Shown: positions 24,761 to 34,040, numbered from the stretch's first letter. The stretch is DNA of 64,000 nucleotides from an uncultured Oscillospiraceae bacterium (GCA_934589065.1 CAKTNN010000009.1:1-64000); one strand, 5' to 3'. Made by a program: numbers and translations. Notes: a model not told the origin generated them from the sequence alone.

Positions 24761-27007
24761 ATGGCGAAGAAGAAACAACAAGATAAGGAAGAAAAGAAAG
24801 TTAATCTGGATGGGGTAGTGGGGCTGGTTGGGTCTACCACCGAGCAGGCGGTTTCCGAAACGCTGGAAGTCAACTATATGCCCTATGCCATGTCTGTCAT
24901 TGTGTCCCGGGCCATTCCGGAAATCGATGGTTTTAAACCCTCTCACCGGAAGCTCCTGTACACCATGTATAAGATGGGCCTGCTTAATGGCAGCAGAACC
25001 AAGTCTGCAAACATTGTAGGCCAGACCATGCGCTTAAATCCCCACGGTGATGCCGCCATTTACGAAACGATGGTTCGCCTTGCCAAGGGAAACGAAACGC
25101 TGCTGCATCCTTTTGTGGATTCCAAGGGTAACTTTGGCAAGGTATACTCCCGGGACATGGCTTATGCTGCCTCCCGGTACACCGAGGCAAAACTGGACGG
25201 TATCTGTGCAGAGCTGTTCCGGGACATTGATTCCGATACCGTGGATATGGTGGATAACTACGATGCCACCATGAAGGAACCCAGCCTGCTTCCCACAACT
25301 TTTCCCAATGTGCTGGTTTCTGCAAACCAGGGCATTGCCGTGGGCATGGCAAGCAATATATGCTCCTTTAATCTGAAAGAGGTTTGCGACACTGCCATTG
25401 CCCGGATGAAGAACCCGGAGCACGATATTCTGGAAACCCTGCCGGGGCCGGATTTTTCCACCGGAGCCCAACTTCTCTTTGATGAAGCAACCACCAGGGA
25501 GATCTACTCCACCGGTCGGGGCAGCTTCCGTCTGCGCTCCAAGTGGCGCTATGTGAAGGAAAACAACCTGATTGAAATCACGGAGATTCCCTACAGCACC
25601 GCAACCGAAGTGATTATGGATAAGGTGGCGGAGCTGATCAAGGCCGGGAAAATCCGGGAAATCTCCGATATGCGTGACGAGACGGATTTGGGCGGCCTAA
25701 AGCTGACCATTGACTTAAAGCGGGGCGTGGATCCGGACAAGCTGATGCAAAAGCTGTTCCGGCTGACCCCCTTGCAGGATAGCTTTGCCTGCAACTTTAA
25801 CATTCTGATTGCCGGAATGCCCAGGGTAATGGGCATCGGGGAAATTCTGGACGAATGGACGGCTTGGCGAATCGACTGTGTCAAGCGGCGGCTATACTTC
25901 CAGATTCAGAAAAAGCAGGAGCGGCTGCACCTGCTCAAGGGCCTGGAGCGGATTTTGCTGGATATCGACAAGGCCATCACCATCATCCGGGAGACGGAGC
26001 TGGACAGCGAGGTTGTGCCAAACCTGATGATCGGCTTTGGCATTGATGAGGTTCAGGCCAACTTCGTGGCGGAAATCAAGCTGCGCAACATCAACAAGGA
26101 GTATATCCTCAAGCAGACCAAGGCCACCTCTCAGCTGGAGCAGGAGATCGAGCAGATGCAGGATACTCTGAATAGCTCCCGCAAACTGAAAAACGTGATC
26201 ATTTCCGAGCTTCAGGAGGTTTCCAAAAAGTACGGTCAGCCCAGAAAGACGGAAATCGTCTACAATGCCGAGGAGCTGGAGGTAGAGGCAGAGGAGGAAC
26301 AGGCCCCCGATTATCCTGTTACCGTTTTCCTTTCCAAGGAGGGGTATCTGAAAAAGATTACCGCCCAGTCCCTGCGCATGAGCGGTGAGCAGAAGTTTAA
26401 GGAGGGGGATAGCCTCAGCGATACCATGGAGGCTACCAATCGCGCGGAAATGCTGGTGTTTACCGACCAGTGTCAGTGCTACAAAACCCGCCTGTCGGAC
26501 TTTGAGGACGGCAAAGCCTCCCAGCTTGGAGACTATCTGCCCCAGAAGCTGGGCATGGATTCCGGTGAAAATGTGTTGCAGGTGGTATTCCCGGGAGATA
26601 GCAAGGGCTTTGTGCTCTTCTTCTTTGAAAACGGCAAGGTTGCCAAGGTATCTTTGTCTGCTTACGAAACCAAAACCAACCGGAAAAAGCTTACCGGTGC
26701 ATTCTCCGATAAGAGTCCTGTGGTTCGCATACTCGCCCTCCAAAGCGATGCTCAGATAGCGCTGTATTCCTCCGACGGGCGGGCCATGATCTTCTCTACG
26801 GCAGACCTGCTGCCCAAGACCACCCGCAATACCATCGGTGTGGCGGTGATGAGCCTGAAAAAGAAGGCAGTGCTACAGAATGCGCTGCGTTTGGAAGAGA
26901 GCGGCATTGAAAATCAGAGCCGCTACCGTACCAAGACCATTCCCGCCGCTGGCGCAATTCTGAAAGAAGAGGATTCCCAGGAAAAACAGGCCACCTTCGA
27001 TGTATAG
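24761..27007 (+). CDS. Type IIA DNA topoisomerase A subunit (ParC/GyrA-like)
   Basis: 748 residues. The catalytic Tyr is Tyr140 in DMAYAASRYTEAKL; the DNA-gate helix reads NPHGDAAIYETM at 93-104, so the quinolone-binding Ser and Asp of gyrase are Ala98 and Glu102. A coiled-coil tower (about 370-510) leads to a C-terminal part of about 210 residues that looks like a shortened beta-propeller (VFLSKEGYLKKI, VLFFFENGKVAKVSL). There is no obvious GyrA-box QRRGG. With the B subunit it should form a tetramer that relaxes or decatenates DNA. Confidence 0.9.
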   Translation: MAKKKQQDKEEKKVNLDGVVGLVGSTTEQAVSETLEVNYMPYAMSVIVSRAIPEIDGFKPSHRKLLYTMYKMGLLNGSRTKSANIVGQTMRLNPHGDAAIYETMVRLAKGNETLLHPFVDSKGNFGKVYSRDMAYAASRYTEAKLDGICAELFRDIDSDTVDMVDNYDATMKEPSLLPTTFPNVLVSANQGIAVGMASNICSFNLKEVCDTAIARMKNPEHDILETLPGPDFSTGAQLLFDEATTREIYSTGRGSFRLRSKWRYVKENNLIEITEIPYSTATEVIMDKVAELIKAGKIREISDMRDETDLGGLKLTIDLKRGVDPDKLMQKLFRLTPLQDSFACNFNILIAGMPRVMGIGEILDEWTAWRIDCVKRRLYFQIQKKQERLHLLKGLERILLDIDKAITIIRETELDSEVVPNLMIGFGIDEVQANFVAEIKLRNINKEYILKQTKATSQLEQEIEQMQDTLNSSRKLKNVIISELQEVSKKYGQPRKTEIVYNAEELEVEAEEEQAPDYPVTVFLSKEGYLKKITAQSLRMSGEQKFKEGDSLSDTMEATNRAEMLVFTDQCQCYKTRLSDFEDGKASQLGDYLPQKLGMDSGENVLQVVFPGDSKGFVLFFFENGKVAKVSLSAYETKTNRKKLTGAFSDKSPVVRILALQSDAQIALYSSDGRAMIFSTADLLPKTTRNTIGVAVMSLKKKAVLQNALRLEESGIENQSRYRTKTIPAAGAILKEEDSQEKQATFDV

Positions 27008-27018
27008 GGAGGAAGAAT

Positions 27019-27882
27019 ATGAAACGCTTCTGGCAAAATACTCGCTGGCTGGTGCTGACGACCCTTGGCAGCGCCCTGTTTGCCCTGGGCTTTGCGCTGT
27101 TCCTCATTCCCAATGACATCAATACCGGCGGCATTTCCGGTTTGGCAATGATCCTGCGGGAGCTTCTCGGCTTCGGAAGCGTGGGTTCTCTGACCCTGAT
27201 TATCAATATTCCGCTGTTCTTGATCGGCGGCCTGAAAATCGGCAAACGGTTCTTTGCAGGGTCACTTGTGGGAATGATTGTCAGTTCTGTACTGATGGAT
27301 GTATTCACGATGATTTCCGTCCAGACTCCGGATCCCCTATTGGGGGGACTTTACGGCGGCGTGCTCTGCGGCGCGGGGCTGGGACTGGTGTTTATGGCGG
27401 GCGCTTCCACAGGCGGTTCGGATATTGTGGTACGGCTGGTAAAGAAAAAATACCGTAACCTTCCCATCGGGCGGATTTCCATGATGTTCGATACCGTGGT
27501 GGTGCTGCTGACAGGCGTTGTGTTCCGGGACGTCAGTAAGGCACTGTATTCCGGGGTCGTCGTTTTTGTCTGTGGGCAGGTAATTGACGCGGTGGTTTAC
27601 CGCTTTGACTATTCCAGGGTCGCGCTTATTATCTCCAGGGAGCACGAGGCAATTGCCCAGGCCATTGGAGAAAAGCTGGATCGCGGCGCAACCTACCTCC
27701 ACGGGGCAGGTTCTTACAGTGGGCAGAATATGGAAATTGTCCTGACGGTTGTCCGGAAGGGGCAGCTGGCAGAGCTGAAGGAACTGGTTATGGATATCGA
27801 CAGAAGTGCCTTTGTGATTGTCCAGGAAGCTCACCAGGTTCTGGGCGATGGTTTTTCCGATTATTCTCCCGATTCCCTGTAA
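27019..27882 (+). CDS. YitT-family membrane protein
   Basis: 287 residues. Five transmembrane helices precede a C-terminal soluble DUF2179 domain (about 210-280). NDINTGGISGLAMILRELL and MAGASTGGSDIVVRLVKKKY are the repeated family motifs. Role unknown in most species. It follows the topoisomerase pair by 11 bases and shares its orientation, so co-transcription is likely. Ribosome site GGGAGGAAG. Confidence 0.92.
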   Translation: MKRFWQNTRWLVLTTLGSALFALGFALFLIPNDINTGGISGLAMILRELLGFGSVGSLTLIINIPLFLIGGLKIGKRFFAGSLVGMIVSSVLMDVFTMISVQTPDPLLGGLYGGVLCGAGLGLVFMAGASTGGSDIVVRLVKKKYRNLPIGRISMMFDTVVVLLTGVVFRDVSKALYSGVVVFVCGQVIDAVVYRFDYSRVALIISREHEAIAQAIGEKLDRGATYLHGAGSYSGQNMEIVLTVVRKGQLAELKELVMDIDRSAFVIVQEAHQVLGDGFSDYSPDSL

Positions 27883-27904
27883 TTCCAGGAAAGGAGGCCA
27901 TATC

Positions 27905-28996
27905 ATGAAAAAAGCGGCTGTATTCCTTTTGGTAATGGCATTGGGCCTGTCGGGGTGTGATGCCTTTGATGGCGAGTATGTGCGGGTAACGCCCCACACG
28001 ATCCAGTCTACCAAGGCGGCAGAAGAGGCGGTGGCTGCGGAAACCTATACGGATTTGCGGGATGCCCTTTGCCAGATGGTGGCCTCCGGCACGGAATCCG
28101 GCGTGATTCTTACCCAGAATTATGCGGAAAGCGCCCTTTCCGACGGCATGGCGATTGCCAAGCGCCACGTCTGCAATTATGATCCCATTGGCTCCTACGC
28201 GGTGGAAAATCTGAACTATGAGATTGGCTCTAAAAACGGTGGTCTGGCGGTTGCGGTAGAGATAAGCTATCTGCACAGCCGCTCGGATATCCGCAATATC
28301 ACCCGGCTTGCCAGCCGGGACGATGTGGAAGGCGTGATTATGAAATCTCTGGAAAATCTGGATTCCAGAAAGGTGCTTCTGGTGCCGGACTACGAATCCA
28401 TGGATATTCCTCAGATGGTTCAGAGCCTTGCTCAGGCCAATCCCCAAACCGTAATGGAGTGCCCTGCGGTAACCTGCGACCTCTATGGCCTGGGAACATC
28501 CCGATTGCTGGAGCTGACATTCACTTATGAAAACAGCACCGATGCCCAGCGGCAGATGCGCACCCAGGTAAAGGCCGTGTTTGATTCCGCTTCTCTGTAT
28601 GTCAGCGGGGATGGCTCGGACAATCAGAAATACGCTCAGCTGTATTCCTTCCTGATGGATCGCTTCCGGTATAAGCTGGAAACTTCCATTACCCCATCTT
28701 ATAGCCTTCTGCGCCACGGGGTGGGGGATAGCCGGGCATTTGCCACCGTCTATGCGGCAATGTGCCACAGTGCCGGGTTGGAGTGCCTGGTTGTCACCGG
28801 AACCCAGAATGCAGAGCCCTGGACCTGGAATATTATTTGTGAGGATGGGGTTTACTACCATCTGGACTTAACCCGGTGCAAGGAAAACGGAGGTTTCCGG
28901 GAAAAGCCAGATAATGCTATGGACGGTTATGTTTGGGATTATTCGGCCTTCCCTGTTTGCGGAAGGCCCGGAGAGAATGCTGTCCCGGAGGAATAA
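27905..28996 (+). CDS. Lipoprotein with degenerate transglutaminase-like domain
   Basis: 363 residues from ATG 27905 behind AAAGGAGG. The lipobox LGLSGC puts the anchor at Cys18. Residues about 245-345 align with a transglutaminase-like fold: YSLLRHGVGDSRAFATVYAA, GLECLVVTG and EPWTWNIICEDGVYYHLDL. In active members the Cys of GVC-x-G and the His of HAWN are catalytic; here they are Gly274 and Trp306, while Asp321 remains. The domain is probably a binding or structural module on the outer surface. It follows yitT by 22 bases and ends in its own hairpin, CTGTCCCGG/CCGGGACAG at 28979-29007. Confidence 0.75.
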   Translation: MKKAAVFLLVMALGLSGCDAFDGEYVRVTPHTIQSTKAAEEAVAAETYTDLRDALCQMVASGTESGVILTQNYAESALSDGMAIAKRHVCNYDPIGSYAVENLNYEIGSKNGGLAVAVEISYLHSRSDIRNITRLASRDDVEGVIMKSLENLDSRKVLLVPDYESMDIPQMVQSLAQANPQTVMECPAVTCDLYGLGTSRLLELTFTYENSTDAQRQMRTQVKAVFDSASLYVSGDGSDNQKYAQLYSFLMDRFRYKLETSITPSYSLLRHGVGDSRAFATVYAAMCHSAGLECLVVTGTQNAEPWTWNIICEDGVYYHLDLTRCKENGGFREKPDNAMDGYVWDYSAFPVCGRPGENAVPEE

Positions 28997-29039
28997 TCCG
29001 GGACAGCAGAAAAACTTTTTCCAAATATGAAAAAACCTC

Positions 29040-29067
29040 TTGACATTTTCTAAAAATCTGATATAAT
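29040..29067 (+). promoter_or_regulatory. SigA promoter of tRNA-Gly
   Basis: TTGACA (29040-29045) and TATAAT (29062-29067) with a 16-base spacer, 12 bases before the tRNA. Confidence 0.88.
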
Positions 29068-29079
29068 TCATCGTGTTCC

Positions 29080-29155
29080 GCGGGTGTAGCTCATCCGGTA
29101 GAGCGCCACCTTGCCAAGGTGGAGGTAGCGAGTTCGAGCCTCGTCACCCGCTCCA
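29080..29155 (+). tRNA. tRNA-Gly (GCC anticodon)
   Basis: Acceptor arms GCGGGTG and CACCCGC, the anticodon loop TTGCCAA giving GCC, T arm GCGAG-TTCGAGC-CTCGT, discriminator T and encoded CCA. Single gene with its own consensus promoter and terminator. Confidence 0.96.
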
Positions 29156-29196
29156 TAAACCTCTTTCCTAGTTTGGAAAGAGGTTTTCTTTTTGCT
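29156..29196 (+). terminator. Terminator of tRNA-Gly
   Basis: AAACCTCTTTCC pairs with GGAAAGAGGTTT around a 6-base loop, followed by TCTTTTT. Confidence 0.85.
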
Positions 29197-29354
29197 TTTT
29201 TGCCGCAGTACAGGCCTGTACTGCGGCGTTTTATATACATATATGAATTATTGAATGGGAAAAACGGCGCGATTTCGGCAATGGAATACGATTATGCTTG
29301 CAATATGCACATATCCAAAAGAGAAATGCAATCCCTTTCCGGCAAAATTTCATA

Positions 29355-29383
29355 TTGCTTTCTTAATTGTCTAGTGATATGAT
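29355..29383 (+). promoter_or_regulatory. Putative promoter of apgM-serC-serA
   Basis: TTGCTT (29355-29360) and TATGAT (29378-29383) with a 17-base spacer, 53 bases before the apgM start. The 29197-29354 stretch before it holds nothing else I recognise. Confidence 0.6.
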
Positions 29384-29436
29384 AGGGAAAACCGTTGCAC
29401 GGGCAGCTTGTCCGGGCTGGAGAGGAGAGAAAAACC

Positions 29437-30633
29437 TTGAAGTATATTGTCATTCTGGGTGACGGTATGGCGGATGAGCCCATAGAAAGTCTGGGCGGCA
29501 AAACCCCTATGGAATATGCCGAAACCCCCACCATGGATGCCATGGCCTGTAAGGGCTCTATGGGCATGGTTCAGAATGTGCCGGATGGTATGGCACCGGG
29601 ATCCGATGTAGCCAATCTTTCTGTGTTGGGCTACGATCCTGCACGATCTTACTCAGGACGATCTCCCCTGGAGGCCCTTAGTGTCGGGGTAGACATGGAG
29701 CCGGAGGATGTTATTTTCCGCTGCAATCTTGTCACCCTGACTCAGCCGGAAAGCTACCGGGAGAAGACCATTTTGGATCACAGCTCCGGCGAGATTTCCA
29801 CCGAGGACGCGGATGTTTTGATGGATACCGTCCGGGAGCATTTTCAGTCGGATACGGTGCAGTTTTACACCGGCACCAGCTATCGGCATATTATGGTGTG
29901 GAAGCATGGCAAGGTGGTGGCCTTGGAGCCACCCCATGATCACCTGGGCAGTAAAATCGGCCCGTGGCTTCCCAAAGAGGCTATGCTGGAAAAATTCATG
30001 GAGGAGAGCTTCCCGCTGCTCAACGAGCATCCGCTGAATGTGGAGCGGGAAAAGGCAGGGAAGAACAAGGCCAATTCCCTGTGGTTCTGGGGCGCAGGAA
30101 CAAAGCCCAGCCTGCAGAACTTTCAGGAGAAAACAGGACTTAAGGGCGCTATGATTTCTGCCGTGGATTTGCTCAAGGGCATTGCCGTTGGAGCAGGGAT
30201 GAAGGTATACCATGTCCCTGGCGCTACCGGCTCCATCGATACCAATTACGAGGGCAAGGCCCAGGCGGCTGCTCAGGCTCTGCTGGAAGATGGGTGCGAT
30301 TTTGTCTATGTTCACGTGGAGGCCCCGGATGAGATGGGCCACCAGGGCCTGGTTGAGGAGAAGGTTAAATCCATTGCTTACCTGGATAGTCGCCTGATTG
30401 CCCCCCTGAAAAAAGCGCTGGATGATTCCGGGGAGGATTACCGGATGCTCATCCTGCCGGATCACCCTACGCCCATCCGGCTGCGTACCCACACCGGCGA
30501 CCCTGTGCCGTATCTAGTGTATGACAGCACCAGGCAGGAGAAGAAGATTGCCAGATTTTCCGAAGCGGAGGCCAGGGCAACGGGAAGATTCCAGCCTGAT
30601 GGCTATAAGCTGATTGATGAATTGCTGAAATAG
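29437..30633 (+). CDS. apgM: Cofactor-independent phosphoglycerate mutase, ApgM type
   Basis: 398 residues from TTG 29437, ten bases after GGAGAGGAGAG; the frame extends further up but KYIVILGDGMADEPIESLGG is the family's natural start. It belongs to the alkaline-phosphatase superfamily: GDGMAD and GSDVANLSVLGYDP (with the phosphorylated Ser) bind metal, as do VHVEAPDEMGHQG and LILPDHPTPIRLRTHTGDPV. It should interconvert 2- and 3-phosphoglycerate. COG3635 members have also been proposed as phosphotransfer enzymes for homoserine or serine-type substrates. Here it heads a serine-synthesis operon. Confidence 0.9.
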   Translation: MKYIVILGDGMADEPIESLGGKTPMEYAETPTMDAMACKGSMGMVQNVPDGMAPGSDVANLSVLGYDPARSYSGRSPLEALSVGVDMEPEDVIFRCNLVTLTQPESYREKTILDHSSGEISTEDADVLMDTVREHFQSDTVQFYTGTSYRHIMVWKHGKVVALEPPHDHLGSKIGPWLPKEAMLEKFMEESFPLLNEHPLNVEREKAGKNKANSLWFWGAGTKPSLQNFQEKTGLKGAMISAVDLLKGIAVGAGMKVYHVPGATGSIDTNYEGKAQAAAQALLEDGCDFVYVHVEAPDEMGHQGLVEEKVKSIAYLDSRLIAPLKKALDDSGEDYRMLILPDHPTPIRLRTHTGDPVPYLVYDSTRQEKKIARFSEAEARATGRFQPDGYKLIDELLK

Positions 30634-30649
30634 AAAGGAGAGGGCATTT

Positions 30650-31729
30650 ATGTCCAGAGTATATAATTTTTCCGCAGGCCCTGCGGTTTTGCCGGAAGAG
30701 GTTTTGAAGGAAGCCGCCGCTGAAATGCTGGATTACCGGGGAACCGGTATGTCCGTTATGGAAATGAGTCACCGCTCAAAGCCCTATCAGAAGATCATTG
30801 ATGAGGCAGAGGCTGACCTGCGTACCCTGATGGGGATTCCCGATAACTATAAGGTACTCTTTATGCAGGGGGGCGCCAGTCAGCAGTTTGCCATGGTTCC
30901 AATGAACCTGATGCACGCTCGGGTTGCGGACTACATCATCACCGGTCAGTTCTCCAAGAAGGCCTGGAAAGAGGCGCAGCTTTTCGGTCAGGCCAATGCC
31001 GTTGCGTCTTCGGCGGATAAGAATTTTACATATATCCCGGATTGTTCCGATTTGCCCATCAGCGAAAACAGCGACTATGTGTATATCTGTGAGAACAATA
31101 CCATCTACGGCACCAAGTTCCATACCCTGCCCAATACCAAGGGGAAGCCTTTGGTTTCCGACGTGTCCTCCTGCTTCCTGTCCGAGCCGGTTAAGGTCAC
31201 GGACTACGGCCTTGTTTATGGCGGCGCTCAGAAAAATGTGGGCCCTGCCGGTGTGGTGATTGCCATCATCCGGGAAGACCTGATCCGGGAGGATGTGCTC
31301 CCCGGGACGCCGACCATGCTTCGCTATAAGACCCACGCCGATGCAGGCTCTATGTACAATACCCCGCCTACCTACGGCATTTATATCTGCGGCAAGGTCT
31401 TCAAGTGGCTGCTGCGCAACGGCGGGCTGGAAGAGATGGAAAAATACAATCGGGAAAAGGCCGCAATCCTTTATGATTATCTGGATTCCAGCAAGGTCTT
31501 CCATAACCAGGTGGTGAAGGCTGACCGCTCTATGATGAATGCCACCTTTGTAACCGGCGACACGGAATTGGATGCCCGGTTTGTGACCGAGGCAGCCGAG
31601 GCAGGTTTTGTAAACCTGAAGGGCCACCGCAGTGTAGGCGGTATGCGGGCCAGCATCTACAATGCCATGCCCATAGAGGGCGTGAAAAAGCTGACGGCTT
31701 TTATGGAAGAATTTGAAAAGAAAATCTGA
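30650..31729 (+). CDS. serC: Phosphoserine aminotransferase
   Basis: 359 residues behind GAAAGGAG. It opens SRVYNFSAGPAVLPEEVL, with LFMQGGASQQFAMVPMNL, Lys195 in GGAQKNVGPAGVV as PLP Schiff-base Lys, and GHRSVGGMRASIYNA near the end. Converts 3-phosphohydroxypyruvate to phosphoserine with glutamate. It lies between apgM and serA; its stop codon overlaps a possible upstream start of serA. Confidence 0.97.
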   Translation: MSRVYNFSAGPAVLPEEVLKEAAAEMLDYRGTGMSVMEMSHRSKPYQKIIDEAEADLRTLMGIPDNYKVLFMQGGASQQFAMVPMNLMHARVADYIITGQFSKKAWKEAQLFGQANAVASSADKNFTYIPDCSDLPISENSDYVYICENNTIYGTKFHTLPNTKGKPLVSDVSSCFLSEPVKVTDYGLVYGGAQKNVGPAGVVIAIIREDLIREDVLPGTPTMLRYKTHADAGSMYNTPPTYGIYICGKVFKWLLRNGGLEEMEKYNREKAAILYDYLDSSKVFHNQVVKADRSMMNATFVTGDTELDARFVTEAAEAGFVNLKGHRSVGGMRASIYNAMPIEGVKKLTAFMEEFEKKI

Positions 31730-31752
31730 TGGGCAGAGAAGAGGACAAGAAA

Positions 31753-32916
31753 ATGTTTCAGGTAAACTATCTTAATAAGATTTCCTCCAAGGGTACTGCC
31801 CTGTGGACGGAAAACTATCGGCAGTCCGAAAAAATAGAGGATGCCGATGCACTGCTGGTGCGCAGTGCGGCTATGCATGAAATGGATTTTTCCGATAAGC
31901 TCCTGGCGGTTGCCAGAGCCGGCGCAGGTGTAAATAACATCCCCCTGGAGCGCTGCGCCCAGAAGGGAATTGTGGTGTTCAATACCCCCGGTGCCAACGC
32001 CCGCAGCGTGATGGAGCTGACCCTTTGCGGCCTGCTTTTGGGCTGCCGGGATGTGGTTGGCGGGATCAACTGGGTTCAGACCATTGCGTCCGATCCGGAT
32101 GTTGCAAAAAAGGTAGAAAAGGGCAAGTCTCAGTTTGCCGGTCATGAGATGCTGGGAAAATCTCTGGGCGTTGTGGGCCTGGGCGCGGTCGGCGGCCCCT
32201 TTGCCAATGCAGCCCGCAAGCTGGGAATGCAGGTTTACGGCTGCGACCCCTTTATTTCCATTGATGCCGCGTGGCACCTGGATAGCCAGATTCATCGGGT
32301 GGGCAGCCGGGAAGAGGTTTTTTCCACCTGCGATATCATCTCTCTGCACACCCCCCTGGTGGAGGATACCAAGCACATGATCAACCGGGATACCATTGCC
32401 AAGATGAAGGACGGCGTGATTATTTTGAACTTTGCCCGGGATTTGCTGGTGGACGACGATGCTATGGCAGAAGCACTGGCTTCCGGCAAGGTGAAGCGGT
32501 ATATTACCGATTTCCCCAACGAAAAAACCGCTGCAATGCCCGGCTGCATTGCCATTCCCCATCTGGGCGCTTCTACGGAGGAATCCGAGGATAACTGCGC
32601 CAAAATGGCAGTGAACCAGGTGATGAATTATCTGGAAAACGGCAATATCGTCAACTCTGTCAATTTCCCCAACTGTGATATGGGCGTGTGCACCAGTCAG
32701 GGAAGAATCACCATACTCCACCGGAACATCCCCAATTCTCTGGGACGGTTTACGACGGCTCTGGCAGGGGAGAATGTAAACATTGCCGGCCTGATGAATA
32801 AGAGCCGGGGAGAGTATGCCTATACCATGCTGGACCTGGATCATCTGCCCTCCGAAAAGCTGGTGGAAGGGCTTCGCCAGATCGACGGCGTTCTCCGTGT
32901 CCGGGTTATCCGCTGA
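31753..32916 (+). CDS. serA: D-3-phosphoglycerate dehydrogenase with C-terminal ACT domain
   Basis: 387 residues from ATG 31753 (GAGGACAAGAAA before it); an ATG at 31729 would add eight residues. The NAD fold is VVGLGAVGGPFANAARKLG (141-157), and catalytic residues are Arg229, Glu257 and His270 (NFARDLLVDD, FPNEK, PHLGASTEES). Residues about 315-387 form an ACT domain, normally the serine feedback site. The long intervening domain of the Bacillus type is absent. Oxidises 3-phosphoglycerate, the first step of serine synthesis. Confidence 0.95.
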   Translation: MFQVNYLNKISSKGTALWTENYRQSEKIEDADALLVRSAAMHEMDFSDKLLAVARAGAGVNNIPLERCAQKGIVVFNTPGANARSVMELTLCGLLLGCRDVVGGINWVQTIASDPDVAKKVEKGKSQFAGHEMLGKSLGVVGLGAVGGPFANAARKLGMQVYGCDPFISIDAAWHLDSQIHRVGSREEVFSTCDIISLHTPLVEDTKHMINRDTIAKMKDGVIILNFARDLLVDDDAMAEALASGKVKRYITDFPNEKTAAMPGCIAIPHLGASTEESEDNCAKMAVNQVMNYLENGNIVNSVNFPNCDMGVCTSQGRITILHRNIPNSLGRFTTALAGENVNIAGLMNKSRGEYAYTMLDLDHLPSEKLVEGLRQIDGVLRVRVIR

Positions 32917-32930
32917 AATTGAGTAAAAAT

Positions 32931-33011
32931 AAGGACTGTTAAAAACCGCTCCGTCGTAAGAATTCAGCGTTTGCGCTGGTTTCCAATGACCGGTTTTTAA
33001 CAGTCCTTTTT
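32931..33011. repeat. Palindromic intergenic element acting as terminator, copy 3
   Basis: AAGGACTGTTAAAAACCG pairs with CGGTTTTTAACAGTCCTT, with a second hairpin CAGCG/CGCTG inside, and ends in TTTTT. It separates the convergent serA and aldo/keto reductase genes and matches copies at 14.95, 18.25 and 47.75 kb at its ends. Confidence 0.85.
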
Positions 33012-33020
33012 GCGTTTGGG

Positions 33021-34028
33021 TTATGCGCCGAAGGAAGCGGCAGCTTTTTTCAGCATCTCCCGAATGGGAAGATGGTAGGGGCAGCGGGTCTCACACAGCC
33101 CGCACGCGACACAGTCGGATGCTTTTGCAGGCATGGTATCGTATCGGGCATGGGCCCATTGACCCAGGCCGTAGCGGGAAAGGTAGCCCTCCAGGGTAAA
33201 CACCTGGGGAATGGCAATGCCAACGGTGCAGGGAGCGCAGTAGCCGCAGCGGCGGCAGAATTGGGTGCCCAGGCTTTTCCGGATGGCATCCAGTTTTTCC
33301 GTTTCTTCAGGGGCCAGCGGCGTGGGATCCAGGGCAGCGCTTACATTCTGCTCCAATTCCTGACTGTTTGCCATACCGGGAATGATGACGCTGACATTTT
33401 GGTTTTGGGCAATATAGCGCATGGCAAGGGCCGCATCCTCGATTGCGCCTCCTGCCAGGGGCTTCATGCAGATAAAGCCGATGTTCTTCTCCCCACAGGC
33501 CTTGATCAGTTCCTCACCCTGGGACTCTACAATGTTGTAGGGGAACATAATGGTTTCCACCCAATCCAGATTTAACGCCCGCCGGAAGACCTCCGTAGAG
33601 TGGGCTGTGATGCCGATATGGCGGACGACTCCTGTCTGCTTGGCCTCCTGCAAGGCTTCCAGTGCACCGCCGGGAGCCAGAATTTTATCCAGGTTTTCCA
33701 TGGAAGGATCGTGGAACTGATAGAGATCAATGTAGTCGGTGCGGAGGTTTTTCAGACTGATGGCAACATCCTTTGCCATCTCTTCCTTGGTCAGGCCTCT
33801 GCCCTTTGTTGCCAGAATAAATTTATCCCGGATGCCTTCCAGACCATAGCCCAGGTATTCCTCGGATACAGTGTAGCCTCTGGCGGTATCGATGTAGTTT
33901 ACACCCTTTTGGAGAAGCTCCTGCATGAGCTTTTTCGTTCCCTCCGGATCAATCCGCTGGATGGGAATTCCGCCGCATCCAACGCGGGATACGCGCAGAC
34001 CGGTTTTGCCAAGAGTTTTGTATTCCAT
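33021..34028 (-). CDS. Aldo/keto reductase with C-terminal ferredoxin-like domain
   Basis: 335 residues. The TIM-barrel catalytic set is NYIDTARGYTVSEE (Asp, Tyr), ILATKGRG (Lys) and YQFHDPS (His). Residues about 265-325 add two Cys clusters, CRRCGYCAPC and CVACGLCETRCPYHLP, which should hold iron-sulfur centres. Such fusions are frequent in anaerobes; the substrate is unknown. Its start lies 12 bases after the stop of the proBAC operon, on the same strand, with only GGGAGAAAA as ribosome site. Confidence 0.9.
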   Translation of the reverse strand: MEYKTLGKTGLRVSRVGCGGIPIQRIDPEGTKKLMQELLQKGVNYIDTARGYTVSEEYLGYGLEGIRDKFILATKGRGLTKEEMAKDVAISLKNLRTDYIDLYQFHDPSMENLDKILAPGGALEALQEAKQTGVVRHIGITAHSTEVFRRALNLDWVETIMFPYNIVESQGEELIKACGEKNIGFICMKPLAGGAIEDAALAMRYIAQNQNVSVIIPGMANSQELEQNVSAALDPTPLAPEETEKLDAIRKSLGTQFCRRCGYCAPCTVGIAIPQVFTLEGYLSRYGLGQWAHARYDTMPAKASDCVACGLCETRCPYHLPIREMLKKAAASFGA

Positions 34029-34040
34029 TTTTTTCTCCCT

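Noticed and set aside
31657..32844. 395-codon - strand open frame opposite serA
   Set aside because: Antisense of a clear dehydrogenase; the true frame has all catalytic residues.
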